Source of the DNA: Cystobasidiopsis lactophilus
Taxonomy: Eukaryota > Basidiomycota > Agaricostilbomycetes > Agaricostilbales > Chionosphaeraceae
Assembly: GCA_001599975.1 (NCBI GenBank)
Contig: BCIO01000005.1
Span: 1,364,001-1,428,000 of the forward strand
Direction of reading: 5' to 3'
Length of the DNA: 64,000 bases
Below are positions 51,558-62,635 of the stretch, one piece after another; the stretch's first letter is position 1; every line of letters begins with the position of its first letter. The position numbers and the translations under genes were made by a program. A model generated the notes under the pieces. The model made no database searches. It was not told the DNA's origin and worked only from the letters and a program-made list of their open reading frames with translations.

Positions 51558-53435
51558 TCACTCGCTATAGAAAGAGTAGTTGTCGATCAAGCTTTCCTTC
51601 ATCAGGCGTGCCATCTCAGCTTCCTCTTGTTCCTCCTTCTCCTCCTGGGCAGTGGCTCTACGGGTCGTCGTGCTGTCAGGGAAATCCGAAGTAGGGGCAT
51701 GGGCTGAAATGCTCACTTTTCTACGGCCTCTTGGACGTCCAAAGGCACAGGGTATCCACCGCGGTACAGGCCTTTGCTGTCCGCAAACCTGTAAGTGCGC
51801 GAAACGCTCAACGCCAGATCCCACTGAATCCCGCCCTTGGTCGCCTCGGCCATGAAAGGCGTCACTTGCTCTAGCGCCGGTTCGTAAAGGTCATAAATGG
51901 CGGAAGCGGGCTCCTGAAGTTCGCCAACGACGAGAGAGACATGCCGGAGAAGGGAAGGGCTTTGAGCTTGGAATCGCGAGATGAGGTCGGCCACACGCCG
52001 CATTGCTCCAGGGATGATGTTGGGGAACCTGAGCATATCGGGGTCGTCGTAAATTTCCTCCAAGTCGAGGTCAATCTCGAGGTCGGTGACAGGAAGGCCG
52101 GCAAAGGCAGCAATCGAACGCACGATGTCCACTTCGTACTCTTGTGGCGTGAGCTCCTTCCAATTTGAATGGGACCACTCCAGTTCCGTTTCAAAATCGT
52201 CTCTGGTAGATGACATCTGAAAGACGAGCTCCAGCTTTTGCAGGTTGGGCATCTCGGGGAGGTCGCCACCGAACTTCAGAAGGGCGGGATCGAAAGGAGG
52301 GCGGTGTTTGAGGTGGCGAGCGCTTCGGCGGGGATCGAGGTGACGGAAGGGAAGGCCCTCTCGGAGTCGGAGTCGAATTTGGCGCACGGCCGCGGGAAGA
52401 TGGCGAAAGAATCCTTTGAGATCCATTGGACTCTTGACGGGGAGGTTGACGTCGATGCGCTCCAGGTTGCGGTACTTGTCCAAACGGAGGCTTGCGTCAA
52501 ACGAGAAGAAAAAGCTTCGTTTGTCGTCTTCCAACTTGAGGCTTCGCAAGTTGGGGAGGTTGATGCTGTCAAAGTGGTTGTATTCTTGGACGTTGCGAAG
52601 GTCGAGGTGGGTGACTCGCTCCTTCACAGCTGGAGGGAGGTTGCTAAAGAAGGGGGAGCAGTCGACTCCGATGTCGCAGCTGCCTTGGCGACAATTGAAA
52701 TGGATGTCGCAGCTGCCTTGGTGACATTCGAAATGACAGGCTCCGACAGTGTTCGGAATGGCTGCCGCCATGACGGCCAGATCCGCGGCAGGCGTCCTTC
52801 CTCCCACCAGGATCTTGATGCTGACCAAGCCGGGCGCTTTCTTGGCCAAAAGATGCAGCGTAGAGATGATCCAGGGGCGTAAAATCGTGACGTGAGAGCG
52901 CCGTTCGTGCTGGAGGGAGAACTCAAAGTGTCTGAAAGACGGGCCAAAACGCTGAATGTGTTCGAAGAGACAGGCTGGGAGCCCTTGGAGACGAAATGCC
53001 AGTCAAAAACATGACGGTCAAGGTGCGGCCGCGCAACGTACTTTTAGGCATGGGGTCGGACGCTGCTATTGAAGCGTAGAGGTCGTCGATTTCTTGCTGC
53101 TTAAAGTTGCCACCTTTGGGGGAAAAGCATTGAGGGGGGCACGAAGCAGAAGAAGGAAGGGGAAGGGGGAGCCCACCCTTTTTGAAGCGAAACTTCTTCT
53201 CTTGCTTGGTGGGCCTGCGCTCCCTCCACCCGTTGGGGAACCACTGGCCCAAAGAGCCAGGCGCCGTTTTTCCCACACGAAGCACAGCAAAGAGCCTGTC
53301 CGCGCAGCCGGCGCGCACGTCCTTGGAGCACAAGGACAAGCTGCGGGCCTCGCGGACGGTGAGGAAGCCGACCAGATAGCGCAAGACCTCGAAAGGGAGC
53401 GAAGGGAGCGAGGCGACCTCTGGCTGGTCGATCAT
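51558..53435 (-). CDS. F-box-like protein, copy 2, with Cys-rich tandem repeat
   Basis: The N-terminus has LPSLPFEVLRYLVGFLTVRE, ARSLSLCSKDVRAGCADRLF, an F-box-like region matching copy 1 (LPLTVLYYIL...SLSVCSK). A long second exon includes KAPGLVSIKILVGGRTPAAD, an imperfect 11-residue repeat (HFECHQGSCDI then HFNCRQGSCDI), LPPAVKERVTHLDLRNVQEY, LPNLRSLKLEDDKRSFFFSF and further LRR-like alternation. The final exon, reached by a donor at AAA-gtgagc near 51713, is acidic (AQEEKEEQEEAEMARLMKES, then LIDNYSFYSE). The start at 53435 was chosen because it sits just before the F-box region; the frame is open further up. A role in ubiquitin ligation is inferred from the F-box alone. Confidence 0.68.
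52670..52735. repeat. Two 33-bp tandem units in F-box copy 2
   Basis: The units 52670-52702 and 52703-52735 differ at only a few bases. On the minus strand each codes for an 11-residue unit containing two Cys and one His. The length is a multiple of three, so the frame is kept. No similar repeat was seen in F-box copy 1. Confidence 0.85.
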
Positions 53436-53952
53436 CCTGGCCACGTCGCTTAGCACTTGGTGGTGCTCGGAAAGAACGCAGAAAAGGGTCTTGCCAAAGA
53501 AGCCGGGGCTGCTACTCGTGGGCCAGTTCGAAAGTCGCAATGGCTAGCTTTCGAGAGTGGCTTAGATCAGGGTAGAGCAGCCAAGATGCACAGGAGGGCA
53601 CAGGGGGGCAAATACGGGAGGAGCTGGCGGCGCGGTCCAGTCAGGTCTTCCCAGCCTACTTGTTCTGTCTCAGTATGCCAGCAAAGCAGTCAAGTAGCGT
53701 GATTTTGTGTGTAGAGGGCATCAAGCCGACATCAATTGCCTGTGCGTAGAAATCCTCAATGAGAAGATGCCTTCAAAAGGTAAAGAAACCGCGCCGCACA
53801 TTACATGAGTAGGAGGCAGAGAGTTGGATAGGGTTCATCGTGCTACAGCCTTGAAGGAGGGAGGAAAAATTGTTCGTTAACGTCGAGCGAGGTGGTGTGC
53901 TCGCTCCCTTATCGGTTCGCGGCGTTGCTGAGTTCGTTCGCTTCTGCCTCTT
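53436..53952. other. Intergenic, nothing recognised
   Basis: This is the upstream side of F-box copy 2 and the downstream side of the AP-1 sigma gene, both on the minus strand. No exon with motif support was seen. Confidence 0.45.
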
Positions 53953-54815
53953 CTATTGAATCGCTTTGCGCAACCTGTGCAGCAGTCGACGCCTATCAGC
54001 CATATACGGGGCTAAGGAAAGGGAATCGAGGCGCACCGAGCGCAAGACGGCCTTTTTGCTCGACTCTTGGATCTCGCCCGCTAGGATGAGCTCGTCCAGG
54101 ATCTGTGCAGAGCCGATTCGCGGAGAGTCTAACAGACTGAAGAAGGGACGCAACGCACGGCATAGGCCTTTTGGAAGTTGAATATTCTGTGGTGATCTCG
54201 ACACTCAGACGACGAGCGCATCTGGAGGCAGGCCTCGGCACCCACAAATCTAGCTCGCAGACCTGTGTGTAGAGAACCTCAACATCAGCACCTGACGAGT
54301 GTAGATAGCAGGGGACAGGCACGCACGTTGCCAAAGTAGCGGTCGAGGATCTCGACGTAGCGGTGGATGATCTCGAGCGTGATGAGCTCGTTGTCGCCCT
54401 CGCTGATGCACGTCACGAAGAACAAGCTGGCGTATCTCCGGTACACCACTTTGGAGTCTGTTGCTCGCAGATACAATCGATCAACAAGGCGTCAAGGCCA
54501 TGTTTAGGGGAGACGGCGAGCGAACCTTTGTATTCCAGAAAGTTGCACATCTTGGTCCGCCGGGCGAGCACCAACTGGGTCACGTCCTTGACGATCTTGG
54601 TCTTTTGCTTCGTCGGCATCGTCGCAAACCACTTGGCCAGCCGCACTTTGCTGTCATTCCCACCCATAGACTGTCAGCACCAGGCCAGGCAGGAGCTGAA
54701 GGGCAAATCCGAGCGAGAACTGACCCTTGGCGCGAGACGAGGAGCACATAGTCGACCTGTCACACTGTCTGAGCACTCGTTGAAGCGGCGCGAGACCAGC
54801 ACAACTCACAGGCAT
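53953..54815 (-). CDS. APS1: AP-1 clathrin adaptor sigma subunit
   Basis: Small exons rebuild a classic sigma chain: a two-codon first exon (Met-Pro), [108 protein letters not shown] and [20 protein letters not shown]. The splice between DL and IFNFQ needs the donor gtgggt (about 54243), not the one three bases later. The tail [28 protein letters not shown] goes beyond the shortest sigma chains. AP-1 sorts cargo between the trans-Golgi and endosomes. The RYxxLF-like block and [14 protein letters not shown] are diagnostic of the AP-1 type. Confidence 0.93.
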
Positions 54816-55861
54816 GTTGGCGGGTGAGGAGCAGCCGAGGTCGACGCGCTGTCTCGTTTGAGGCTTGGAGTGGGCCGTCGAATCAGTGGGTCTTGGACCG
54901 GCTCTTTTTCGTGCTTTGGACCTTTGATATGCTTCTGAAAATGCTCTGTATGCCACCGAAAGCCCGCCGAATTGCTCTGGACGCGCACAAAGCGCCCTCG
55001 GCTTCTGCATGCCATTTCGGTAACAAACCGACCGCCACCTGCGACCCTCAAATGCCCTCATGACATCGATTCGGATGCATAAGAGACTGCTGTGCTCATC
55101 CGAAAGCTGGCTCACTAGGAGATAGAGTCGCCACACCGTGGTAAGGTTGTTGCTTCGTTCTTTCGCGCGCCCTTCTCCGCTTGGGCGGCCATCTCTACGC
55201 TCAAAAGTCAATAAGACTGCAGTTAATCTGGTTAAACACGTCTTAGGCATTGCCAAGAGCCATTGAGGCGGTGAACCCTGGCTCCCTCGCGCCTTCCCCC
55301 CAGTGTTCTCGCGCGTCCACCAGCCAATCCTCCTTTCCTACCACTCTCATCCTCCTTTTCTCTTTCTTCAGACCGCTGGTTCGGTCCTCAGTCGATTCTG
55401 GGAATCGCTTTCCCCTCAATCCAAGGAGCCGGCTCTCCTTTGGACTTTGTCAGAAGCCCTGGTGGCAAATGCATACTTCGGCGCCTTTTCGAACAGTAGG
55501 CCTTCCTGCTCTGTCCCATCTGACTTTCAAGATATCATTGGTACGATAGATGAGCTTGGCGGAGGATGCCTGGCCGATGCAGTAGGTTTCGCCACTTCCT
55601 GAGACGTGGGTCCGCCTTACCAGCGGGAACAATGTCTAGAGGGACGGCCTTCCTGGTTGACCTGGCTTTCAAGGCCATCAAGTCGTAAGAGTCCTTCTCT
55701 CATGCATCCCCAGAAGGACGTCGTTCAGGTTAAGTCGAGGGCAGGGCTTTCAGGTCAAGTCCGGGTCGGTCAAACGCAAAGTCAATGAGGGGGCCCGGGG
55801 GAGCCATGGTGCCCATCTTGCAAGCTGCACCTAGGGGAAAGAGGTCGTATAGCACCTTTGC
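54816..55861. other. About 1 kb without a recognised gene
   Basis: Open frames run across this region on both strands (one of about 200 codons on the minus strand that also covers the AP-1 sigma first exons), but none has motifs, splice support or relation to neighbours. C/T-rich tracts near 55280-55380 could be a leader or promoter. The AP-1 sigma promoter lies at its left end. Confidence 0.4.
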
Positions 55862-56850
55862 CTAGCTCCCTGAAATGCCGCACTTGAATGGCCATTCCCT
55901 CTCTTCCATGCCGCCGCCCTTCTTCCACCCGTAGCATTTTGGAGGCTTATCGTGATATATGCCAACGGCTGGGAAGTCGCATGGATGCCGCTCTTGTTTG
56001 GACTTACGATCCCACTGCAGCTGCAAAGAGAGCATCCGCTCGTCGAGGCCGTGGGTCTTGGCGTGGGCGAATTCTTGCTGGAAGAAGTTGGTGTCGAAGC
56101 CGCGCTGCACAGCCAGCTTCAAGTCTTCAAGCCAGTCGGACGACGAAGGCTCTGGCAATTTGAGCTTCTCGAGCTGGATTGACACCGTGGTCGTGGTGGT
56201 GAAAGGCGTGGGACCACCAAAGCAGGCGGCGTGCAACAGCGTCGGCACCAAGCCGCTCTCCAGCTTCTCCAAGAACTCCCGTTGCGCTTGGCGCCAATCA
56301 GGCGTCGACTTGTGCAGCGCCAAGAAGTCGGCCAATCCGTATACCGTCCCTGCTATGAGGCTGAATGCAAAAGCAGCGTCCGCTGTGACAACGTCGAGTC
56401 CGGGCTTTAGCTCGATGGTCAAGAGAATCATAGTCTCGGTGCATTTCTTCAATAGGAAGCTGTCGACCTCGGCCCCGGCTCGACCGCTGAAACCAAGCGC
56501 TCGAAGGTGCGCAGTGGTGAGGTCGTTGGCCCAGATGTCGATGGCTTCGTCAAGCAGTTCCTTGGCACACATGGTATCACAGAACATGCCGTCTGAGCCG
56601 CGCTTTTGTGGGATGAAGGCGTTGTCAAACAAAACCGCCTTGACTGCCAATTCAGGTCCACACGTCTTGCGGTGCTCTTTCCATGCTCGGCCCTGACACT
56701 GCCTATCGCAGTAAGAAGCCCCTGAGCATCAAAACTAGATGAGTGCCCGGACAGAGGCAACAGCGAAGGGCGAGCACCCACGGCGGCATTTCGCGCATTG
56801 CAGCAGCGTCAAGCCAAGGCCGGGTTCTTTTCCGCAGGCACCGCATTTCG
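55862..56850 (-). CDS. MYND zinc-finger protein, copy 1 (first exon not resolved)
   Basis: The readable part starts in a MYND finger: CGACGKEPGLGLTLLQCAKC, then after an intron (donor gtgctc about 56781) ASYCDRQCQGRAWKEHRKTC. This gives C-x2-C ... C-x2-C ... Y-C-x3-C-Q ... W-x2-H-x3-C, the full MYND ligand set. The rest is a helical C-terminal part: LDEAIDIWANDLTTAHLRAL, GFSGRAGAEVDSFLLKKCTE, TMILLTIELKPGLDVVTADA, AFAFSLIAGTVYGLADFLAL and a tail with LQLQWDRKSKQE, ending KCGISGS at 55862. The reading upstream of the finger has no clear ATG in frame: an acceptor near 56869 (TTATAG) would need an earlier exon I could not find. MYND fingers bind Pro-rich partners; no SET domain is present. Confidence 0.68.
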
Positions 56851-57414
56851 AGATAGCTATAAAACATTTCTTTGAGTTCGTAGCTGCTTAACGCGTCGGT
56901 CGACAGCGTCTACCTTGATGCGAATCCACTTTTTGAGGGAGCTATTAGTTGGCCACCGGCAGGACGTTCGAACGTTTCAAGCGCTTTGCTTCCAATTTGT
57001 GCACAGCCAGGACCTGACAGGGATCCAAGAAATTGCGACTGGAGGCTGGTTGCTTAAGAACACAAGGGAAAGGAGCAAGTGACGGGCAGTCGCGAAGCCG
57101 AATCGGTCCTGCAGAACAGATCGATCTGGCTAGCATAGGTCGGCTTGGAGGCACAGGTATAAAATAGGCTGCCGGAAACGTGCTCAAATCGGACGGAAAG
57201 TCATGGAAGTGTGAACAGTTCGAAAGCGTCCAAGGACGATGCAGTTCAAGCTGAAGCTCGCCACCGCTTGGCCCAATCGTCCGAACGAACCTCCCTCCGT
57301 ACAGCCTCTCAACAAAGATTTCCGGTAGCTAACTATGTGTTACCTGCAATGCGGACTCCATTCAATTGCGTTATGAGCAAGAAACAGAGGCGAGAACGAA
57401 CCAAAAGCGGCGCT

Positions 57415-58441
57415 TCAGTGCAAGCCTGGCGTGGCGTCTGAGGGCACAGAACGGATCTTCTGGCGCAGCGAATCGAGCAAACGAGCAGTCTCTTGAGGGC
57501 CGAGGTTGGCTCGTTGAGCGTAGAGATGAGCTTCGGAGCGTTGATATACTTCAATCCCGCTGTCGAAGGCTTGCCTCAAGTCAGACTCCCAGTCGGAACC
57601 CGCAGGTTCGGGGAGGTCGAGATAGCGGCGTGGGGTGTGAACTTGAAAGGCGTGTGAATTGGGTGGCTTGCTAAGATCACGATCTTTGTGAAAGCACATG
57701 GCATGAATGCGCGTCAGGAGCGTAGCCCCATCATCGTAATCATCGTAAAGGGTCTCTTGAAGCTGAACCAGGTATTGCTCTGGATTTGGGACCAGAGAAA
57801 GATATTCTCCGAGGGGCTGTAGGATGGCCGAAGTGATGCGAAAGGCTTCACTTGCGTGAACAGTTGCTACGTCGACCCCAGGCTTCAATTCCAGAATGAG
57901 GAGAACGATTTGGTTCTTGACCAGCTGGATTAGCTCTGGCGTCACTTGTGATCCATCGTTGCCGGTATAGCCCAAAGCGCGCAACTGGGCAATCTGGATA
58001 TCGTTTCGCCAGTATTGAAGGGTGCGCGCAAGCAAGCCAATCATATCATTGCGCTTGTAGTTGAGGCCCTCTTCGTCCAGCAAAAGGCGATATTCATCGG
58101 GCTGTGCGGTGGCCTTTTGAAAATTCGTGATGACCTTGACGCGGTCGGTGTAGGCTTTCTGGCATGACTCTCTATGAAGCTTCCAGTGCTTTTTTTGACA
58201 GTTGCGGTCGCAGTACTTGGCCACTGTGCGTGCAAGTTAGCTTTGCCTTTAAGTCGCGCTGAGGGAAAAGAGCAAACCTCTGCACTTTGAGCATTGGAAC
58301 AAAGGAACCTCCGGGCTGTCCCGCCTACCACAGTAGCTGCACAACAGAGACTCTGGAGAGCAAAGTGGTGAGTCCAATTCCCTCAATGAAGGGAGAAGAC
58401 AGCCAACCTGGCGGGAAATCGACTCTAGTTGAGGGATGCAT
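57415..58441 (-). CDS. MYND zinc-finger protein, copy 2
   Basis: Three exons: a short one starting MHPSTRVDFPP (58441), one with ESLLCSYCGRRDSPEVPLFQ, CSKCR, and a long one beginning VAKYCDRNCQKKHWKLHRES, CQKAY. Together they give the whole MYND ligand set. The C-terminal part matches copy 1 in order: LARTLQYWRNDIQIAQLRAL, GYTGNDGSQVTPELIQLVKN, QIVLLILELKPGVDVATVHA, SEAFRITSAILQPLGEYLSL, then LPEPAGSDWESDLRQAFDSG (copy 1: LPEPSSSDWLEDLKLAVQRG). The shared helical domain is not one I can name. Copy 2 has a clear start, copy 1 does not. It stops at 57415 (PSDATPGLH). Confidence 0.78.
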
Positions 58442-58950
58442 GGAGGCTGTGAGGGGCTATTTCGGCTCTGCTGCTGTTCAAGTTACAAGACTTTGAAGAC
58501 AAGGCGGTGGTTGGGAACGAAGCTTGCAAGAGGAAGACTGAGCACCAATGTCACCGTGACCGGGACATTGACGAGCCGAATCGATCCTGAACACCGCATC
58601 GATCTCTGGAGCGGTCCTCAAAAACGCTCGAAACGACTCTTGGAATCATGCCTGTCGCATCAAATCACGGAACCTGGTTTGGATCGCCACCAAAAACGGG
58701 CTGCATGATGCCACATTGCCACTGAGAGCTTGCCACCGACCGAATTGCCCTGCGGTGCCATCGACGAGCACCGATTCCGAAGTACTGTGATCCTCTCGAA
58801 GCGACTGCACCAACCAAAATGATGGATGAAGAGCAAGATATCTTCTGTCTGCCTGCAGTGCTGCCTGGCTAAATTGGTCATGCATCGCGTGTTGCCCTCC
58901 GAGTCGACCCGCAGGCAATATGCATCCTTCTTCTGCAACAGCCAAATGTT
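58442..58950. other. Divergent intergenic region, MYND copy 2 / MFS transporter
   Basis: Both flanking genes start here, so it should hold two promoters. Open frames with no motifs cross it. An upstream exon of the transporter could lie here, since its N-terminus is short. Confidence 0.4.
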
Positions 58951-61078
58951 ATGACAATAGAAGAATGGGCGGCTACCAGCCCAGACTGCCCGTTTAATTG
59001 GAGCAATCGCCGGCGCTGGGCCAACACTTTCATCATTGCGCTCGCCGGACTGCTCTCGACCAGCGCGTCCTCTGGCTTCGTTCCAGCGAAGTGCGCAAGC
59101 TTTGTTTGGAATAATGCGGTCACAGAGTTTTAATGCTGCGTCCTTCGTAGTAAACTGCTCGCGGAAGACTTCCAAGTGGCAAACGAGGATGTCGTTCTCC
59201 TCTGCACTTCGCTCTACGTTCTCTTCCTTGGCGTCGGACCTTTCGTTTTTGCCCCAATGTCGGAGATTTGGGGTCGCCAAATAGCGTATCTGGTGGCCAT
59301 GATCGGTTTCTCTTTCACTCACATCGGATGTGGCCTCTCTCAAAACATCCACACTTTGATCGTTCTACGGTCGCTGTCCGGCTTTTTCGGAAGTGTGGCA
59401 CCTACTCTAGGTATGTCATTGTTCGTTTTTGACAAGTCCAGGCTAACCTTGTGAGGCAGGGATGGCGACTGTTTCTGACCTGTTCAGGCCGGCTGAGAGA
59501 GGACGTCCGGGTGAGACCGACTCTTGAGAAGAGAGTGCATTACTAAGACTTGTGTTTCAGCTTCTGTTTACGGTGAGCTTCCTAGAGACGTGTGGGAAGC
59601 AAGGCTTAAATCGACCGCCAGCCATCGGACCTTTGCTAGGACCAGGTCAGCCTTCCCCTGCTCTGTTCGGTGCGCACGTCTTAAGGCGTGTTTTAGCCCT
59701 TGGATCTGTTTTGGGCACCTACATTGTTCTCCTTTCCTGGCGCTGGGTGTTCTGGTTTCTCACCATTGCAAGCTGGTTGGCGACGGCCTCGATTTACTTC
59801 TGCATGTCTGAGACCTACCACGCGTTAGTACTCTCATGACAGCTTGTTTGGCTTGTCTGAAGGCCCAAAGCAGCGTTGTCTACCGCAAGACAATGTCCCT
59901 CAAGGATGGCAGCCTGTTCGAGAAGGAAGGCGTCAAACTCGGCCGGCATATGTCAGACGAGACTAAAGCAATCTTGATAAGAACATTCACAGTGTGCTAT
60001 TTTCTCCGAACGAGGTGCTTCTTGCTCATGCAATGTGGGCAGCGACCTCAACGCATGCTGATCAACCCGCTTTGCATGACCTTTGTTTTCTACTACGCCT
60101 ATCTCTACGGTACGGCGGTCATTATAGTCAGTTTTGCATGAAGCTCATTCGAATGCGCAGGGATTATCTACCTTTTTGTGGTCACCTTCCCTCTGCTCTA
60201 TTCTCGGAAATTTGCCGTCGGCGGGCTCTTCAACTATGGCTGGTCAGATCCGGTCTACGGTCTCTCGTATTTAAGCCTAGGTATTTAAAAACCTGTACAG
60301 ACGAGACCAGCGCTGATTGTCGTCCAGCCGTGGGATTTCTCTCCGCCGCGTGAGTCGACTTCCCCTTGGAGACGAACGGAGTGCTCATTCAAGACTATAG
60401 GGCAACTGCTGTGGTCTATCAGAACCGAATATATCGTCAACTAAGCGCCAAGTATGGCGAAGAGCGAGCAGACTATCGCCTAGTCCTCACCCAGGTTCGG
60501 TGGCAACCCCGATTCTTCTCGAGTCTGCCTGACAATGTTCGAGCAGCTCGGCTCTATCATCTTCCCTTGCGGACTCTTCATTTTTGTGAGTGCGCATCTT
60601 CCTGAGTCAGCATTGGCTCACTTGATGTGGATGTCGCAGGCATGGACGGCGGCCAACGCCACCTCACCCGCTGGACCTTTCATCGGCTCCATCGTGACTG
60701 CCTACGGGTTGATGCTCTCTTTCAACAGCATCCAAGTCTGGATCGTCGACAACTACTATCGTGCGTGCCTTGCGTTTGATTATTGGGTACTGCTCAGAAG
60801 AGCACTGGCGAAACAGCCTACAGCGGCTCAGCCATGGCTGCCGCCTCTCTAATGCGCAGCATAGCCGGCTGCATCCTTCCACTAGTACGCGTTCGTCTTT
60901 TGTCCTCGCAATGGGTCCTAACAAGATGCCAAAGTTTGGCCGGCCCCTCTTCTCCAACCTCGGCTGGGGCCTGGGTGGCACCGTGTTGGCCTGCATCGCC
61001 ATTCCCATCATCCCCCTTCCTCTAATACTCTTCAAGTACGGGCCGTGGCTTAGAAAGCGGTTCGAATTCATAGATTGA
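58951..61078 (+). CDS. DHA1-type MFS drug/polyamine transporter
   Basis: The start reads MTIEEWAATSPDCPFNWSNR, RRWANTFIIALAGLLSTSAS, like the PxNPxNWS opening of fungal DHA1 permeases (Tpo1/Flu1 group). Later blocks: KLLAEDFQVANEDVVLLCTS, LYVLFLGVGPFVFAPMSEIW, GRQIAYLVAMIGFSFTHIGC, VLRSLSGFFGSVAPTLGMAT, VSDLFRPAERGRP, AIGPLLGPALGSVLGTYIVL (motif C type), SWRWVFWFLTIASWLATASI, RKFAVGGLFNYGWSDPVYGL and AWTAANATSPAGPFIGSIVT, ending LRKRFEFID. About ten short introns all resolve in frame, for example the acceptors at CGTAG (59149), TTTTAG (59694) and CCCAAAG (59867). So the gene looks intact in spite of its broken appearance. Proton-driven export of small molecules is typical; the substrate is unknown. 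Confidence 0.83.
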
Positions 61079-61209
61079 GCCGGCCGCCACCATCATCCCT
61101 TTAATCTTGGCCCTGTGGTCCAAGCCAGATTTTGCATTACTTTTAAGAAACGCGACGCATCGTAACTCTACAAGAGTGGAAAGGAGAATAGAGAAGCAAT
61201 GTCCACAAT

Positions 61210-62567
61210 CTAGTTCTCTGCAAGACGAAGACCATCGAATCAGCATTCATTTCGGGCTGATATCGAGGTAGCCGCAACCCACCTGGTGTCCGGAAAATAG
61301 TGATCTCGCTCTGCTTGAAGTACCCTGTAGTCCATGCATTCCTCTGAGTAAGAAGAGACCTTCTCTGACGGGGGAGGCCAGGGACATACGCCGGTTCTCC
61401 TCGTCGATCAAGACGAGGTTGAGGTAGTAGCGGGTGGAGAACTTCTTGTTGACGTCTCGGAAGGTAGGCGTGAGCTCAAAGCCAGCGAGAAAGAGCCGAA
61501 TAGGAATCGTTTCCCCTGTTCGAAATGTACAACGCGAGAGACTGAGTTCAGGTCAAAAGGTGGAGGCAAGAACGAACCTCTGACGGGCGCTCCGTCCATG
61601 ATTTCGTACTTTGTGATCGTTTCGGATTCGTTGTATTGATTCGGCGCTGTTGGCACGAAAGGGACGACTCATTCAGAACTGGTGGGCTCGGAATGGAGGT
61701 AGGGACCAAGAGACCAACCTGAGCCGGTGGTTTCCCTGCGGATGACAGAGAGCTCCATGTGCTTGATCTTGATGCGCACGAGGAGGAAGTAGATCTTGCC
61801 GACGATGACGTCCTTGAGGTGGTACTTGGACTTGTTGTACTCGAACTCGATGTGCAGGCAGTCCTCGATGCCGACCTCCATCTTGATCGAGTTGTTCGAG
61901 TCGGGCGGCATCCGGTACGAGTGCACCCAGAGGTCCCGCTCCTTGACCACGTCCGCTATCCGCCTCGACACTGTCACCCGCACAAAGTACCTGTTTGGCC
62001 CTCGTAGATGAACTCATGCCAAAGGATGCATGGGGTAGCGAGGAACAAACCTTAGCTTGACGTTGATGCCAGAGTACGACTCGTAGGCCTTTTCGACGTT
62101 CTTGAACTCAAAGTCAAAGGTCTGGGCGGACCTGAGCTCGCCGGCGGCGACGAGCTCCTGCGAGTTGGACAGGAATTCATAGTGGTTGCCCCGGTCGTAG
62201 AATAGCTCTGTGACGTGGAAATCAATGGGATGCCAGAGAGACATGGGGAGAGACCCAAGCGCACCGATGCTGCCCACGAACTCGACCTTGATGCCATCGT
62301 GTTTGACGACTTTGCCGCCTGGCACTCGGACGACTACCGCGCCTTTGACAGACTGTGTGTAGACGCAGGCTTCAGCCCAGAGTGTGGAGAGCAGGGCTTT
62401 GACAGGGGCAGCAAACACACCTCGCCGTCGTAGTAAACGGGACAGCTCCTCTCGCCCTCCTTGCCGTCCGCGCTCTTGATCTCGACCTGCTTCCGCTCCT
62501 CCTCGCCCTCCAAGTTGACGCTGATGTCCACAGACGGGCCGCCCAGCGCCGAAAACAGCGAAGTCAT
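61210..62567 (-). CDS. VPS26: Retromer subunit Vps26
   Basis: The start is [20 protein letters not shown], then [195 protein letters not shown] and [13 protein letters not shown], all hallmarks of the arrestin-like Vps26 fold. Last exons give [73 protein letters not shown], stop at 61210-61212. It sorts cargo from endosomes back to the Golgi. Its start is 69 bp from the SEH1 start. Confidence 0.95.
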
Positions 62568-62635
62568 CGTTCGCCTCCAAGAGCCGCTTGCCTCTCTGAC
62601 CTCGACGTCCACCCTCGACCCCCCGCGCGCGCCCC
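62568..62635. promoter_or_regulatory. 68-bp gap between divergent start codons, VPS26 / SEH1
   Basis: The region is C/G-rich without an evident TATA box. Both genes are housekeeping and would share this short promoter, or use start sites within the opposite gene. Confidence 0.55.

Noticed and set aside
54654-55256. A 200-codon open frame on the minus strand
   Set aside because: It crosses the first exons and introns of the AP-1 sigma gene in another frame and has no motifs; it is probably chance.
58951-61078. Possible decayed MFS transporter, as its frame is broken into many pieces
   Set aside because: Every break I checked resolves with a short GT-AG intron that keeps the frame, so the gene looks intact.
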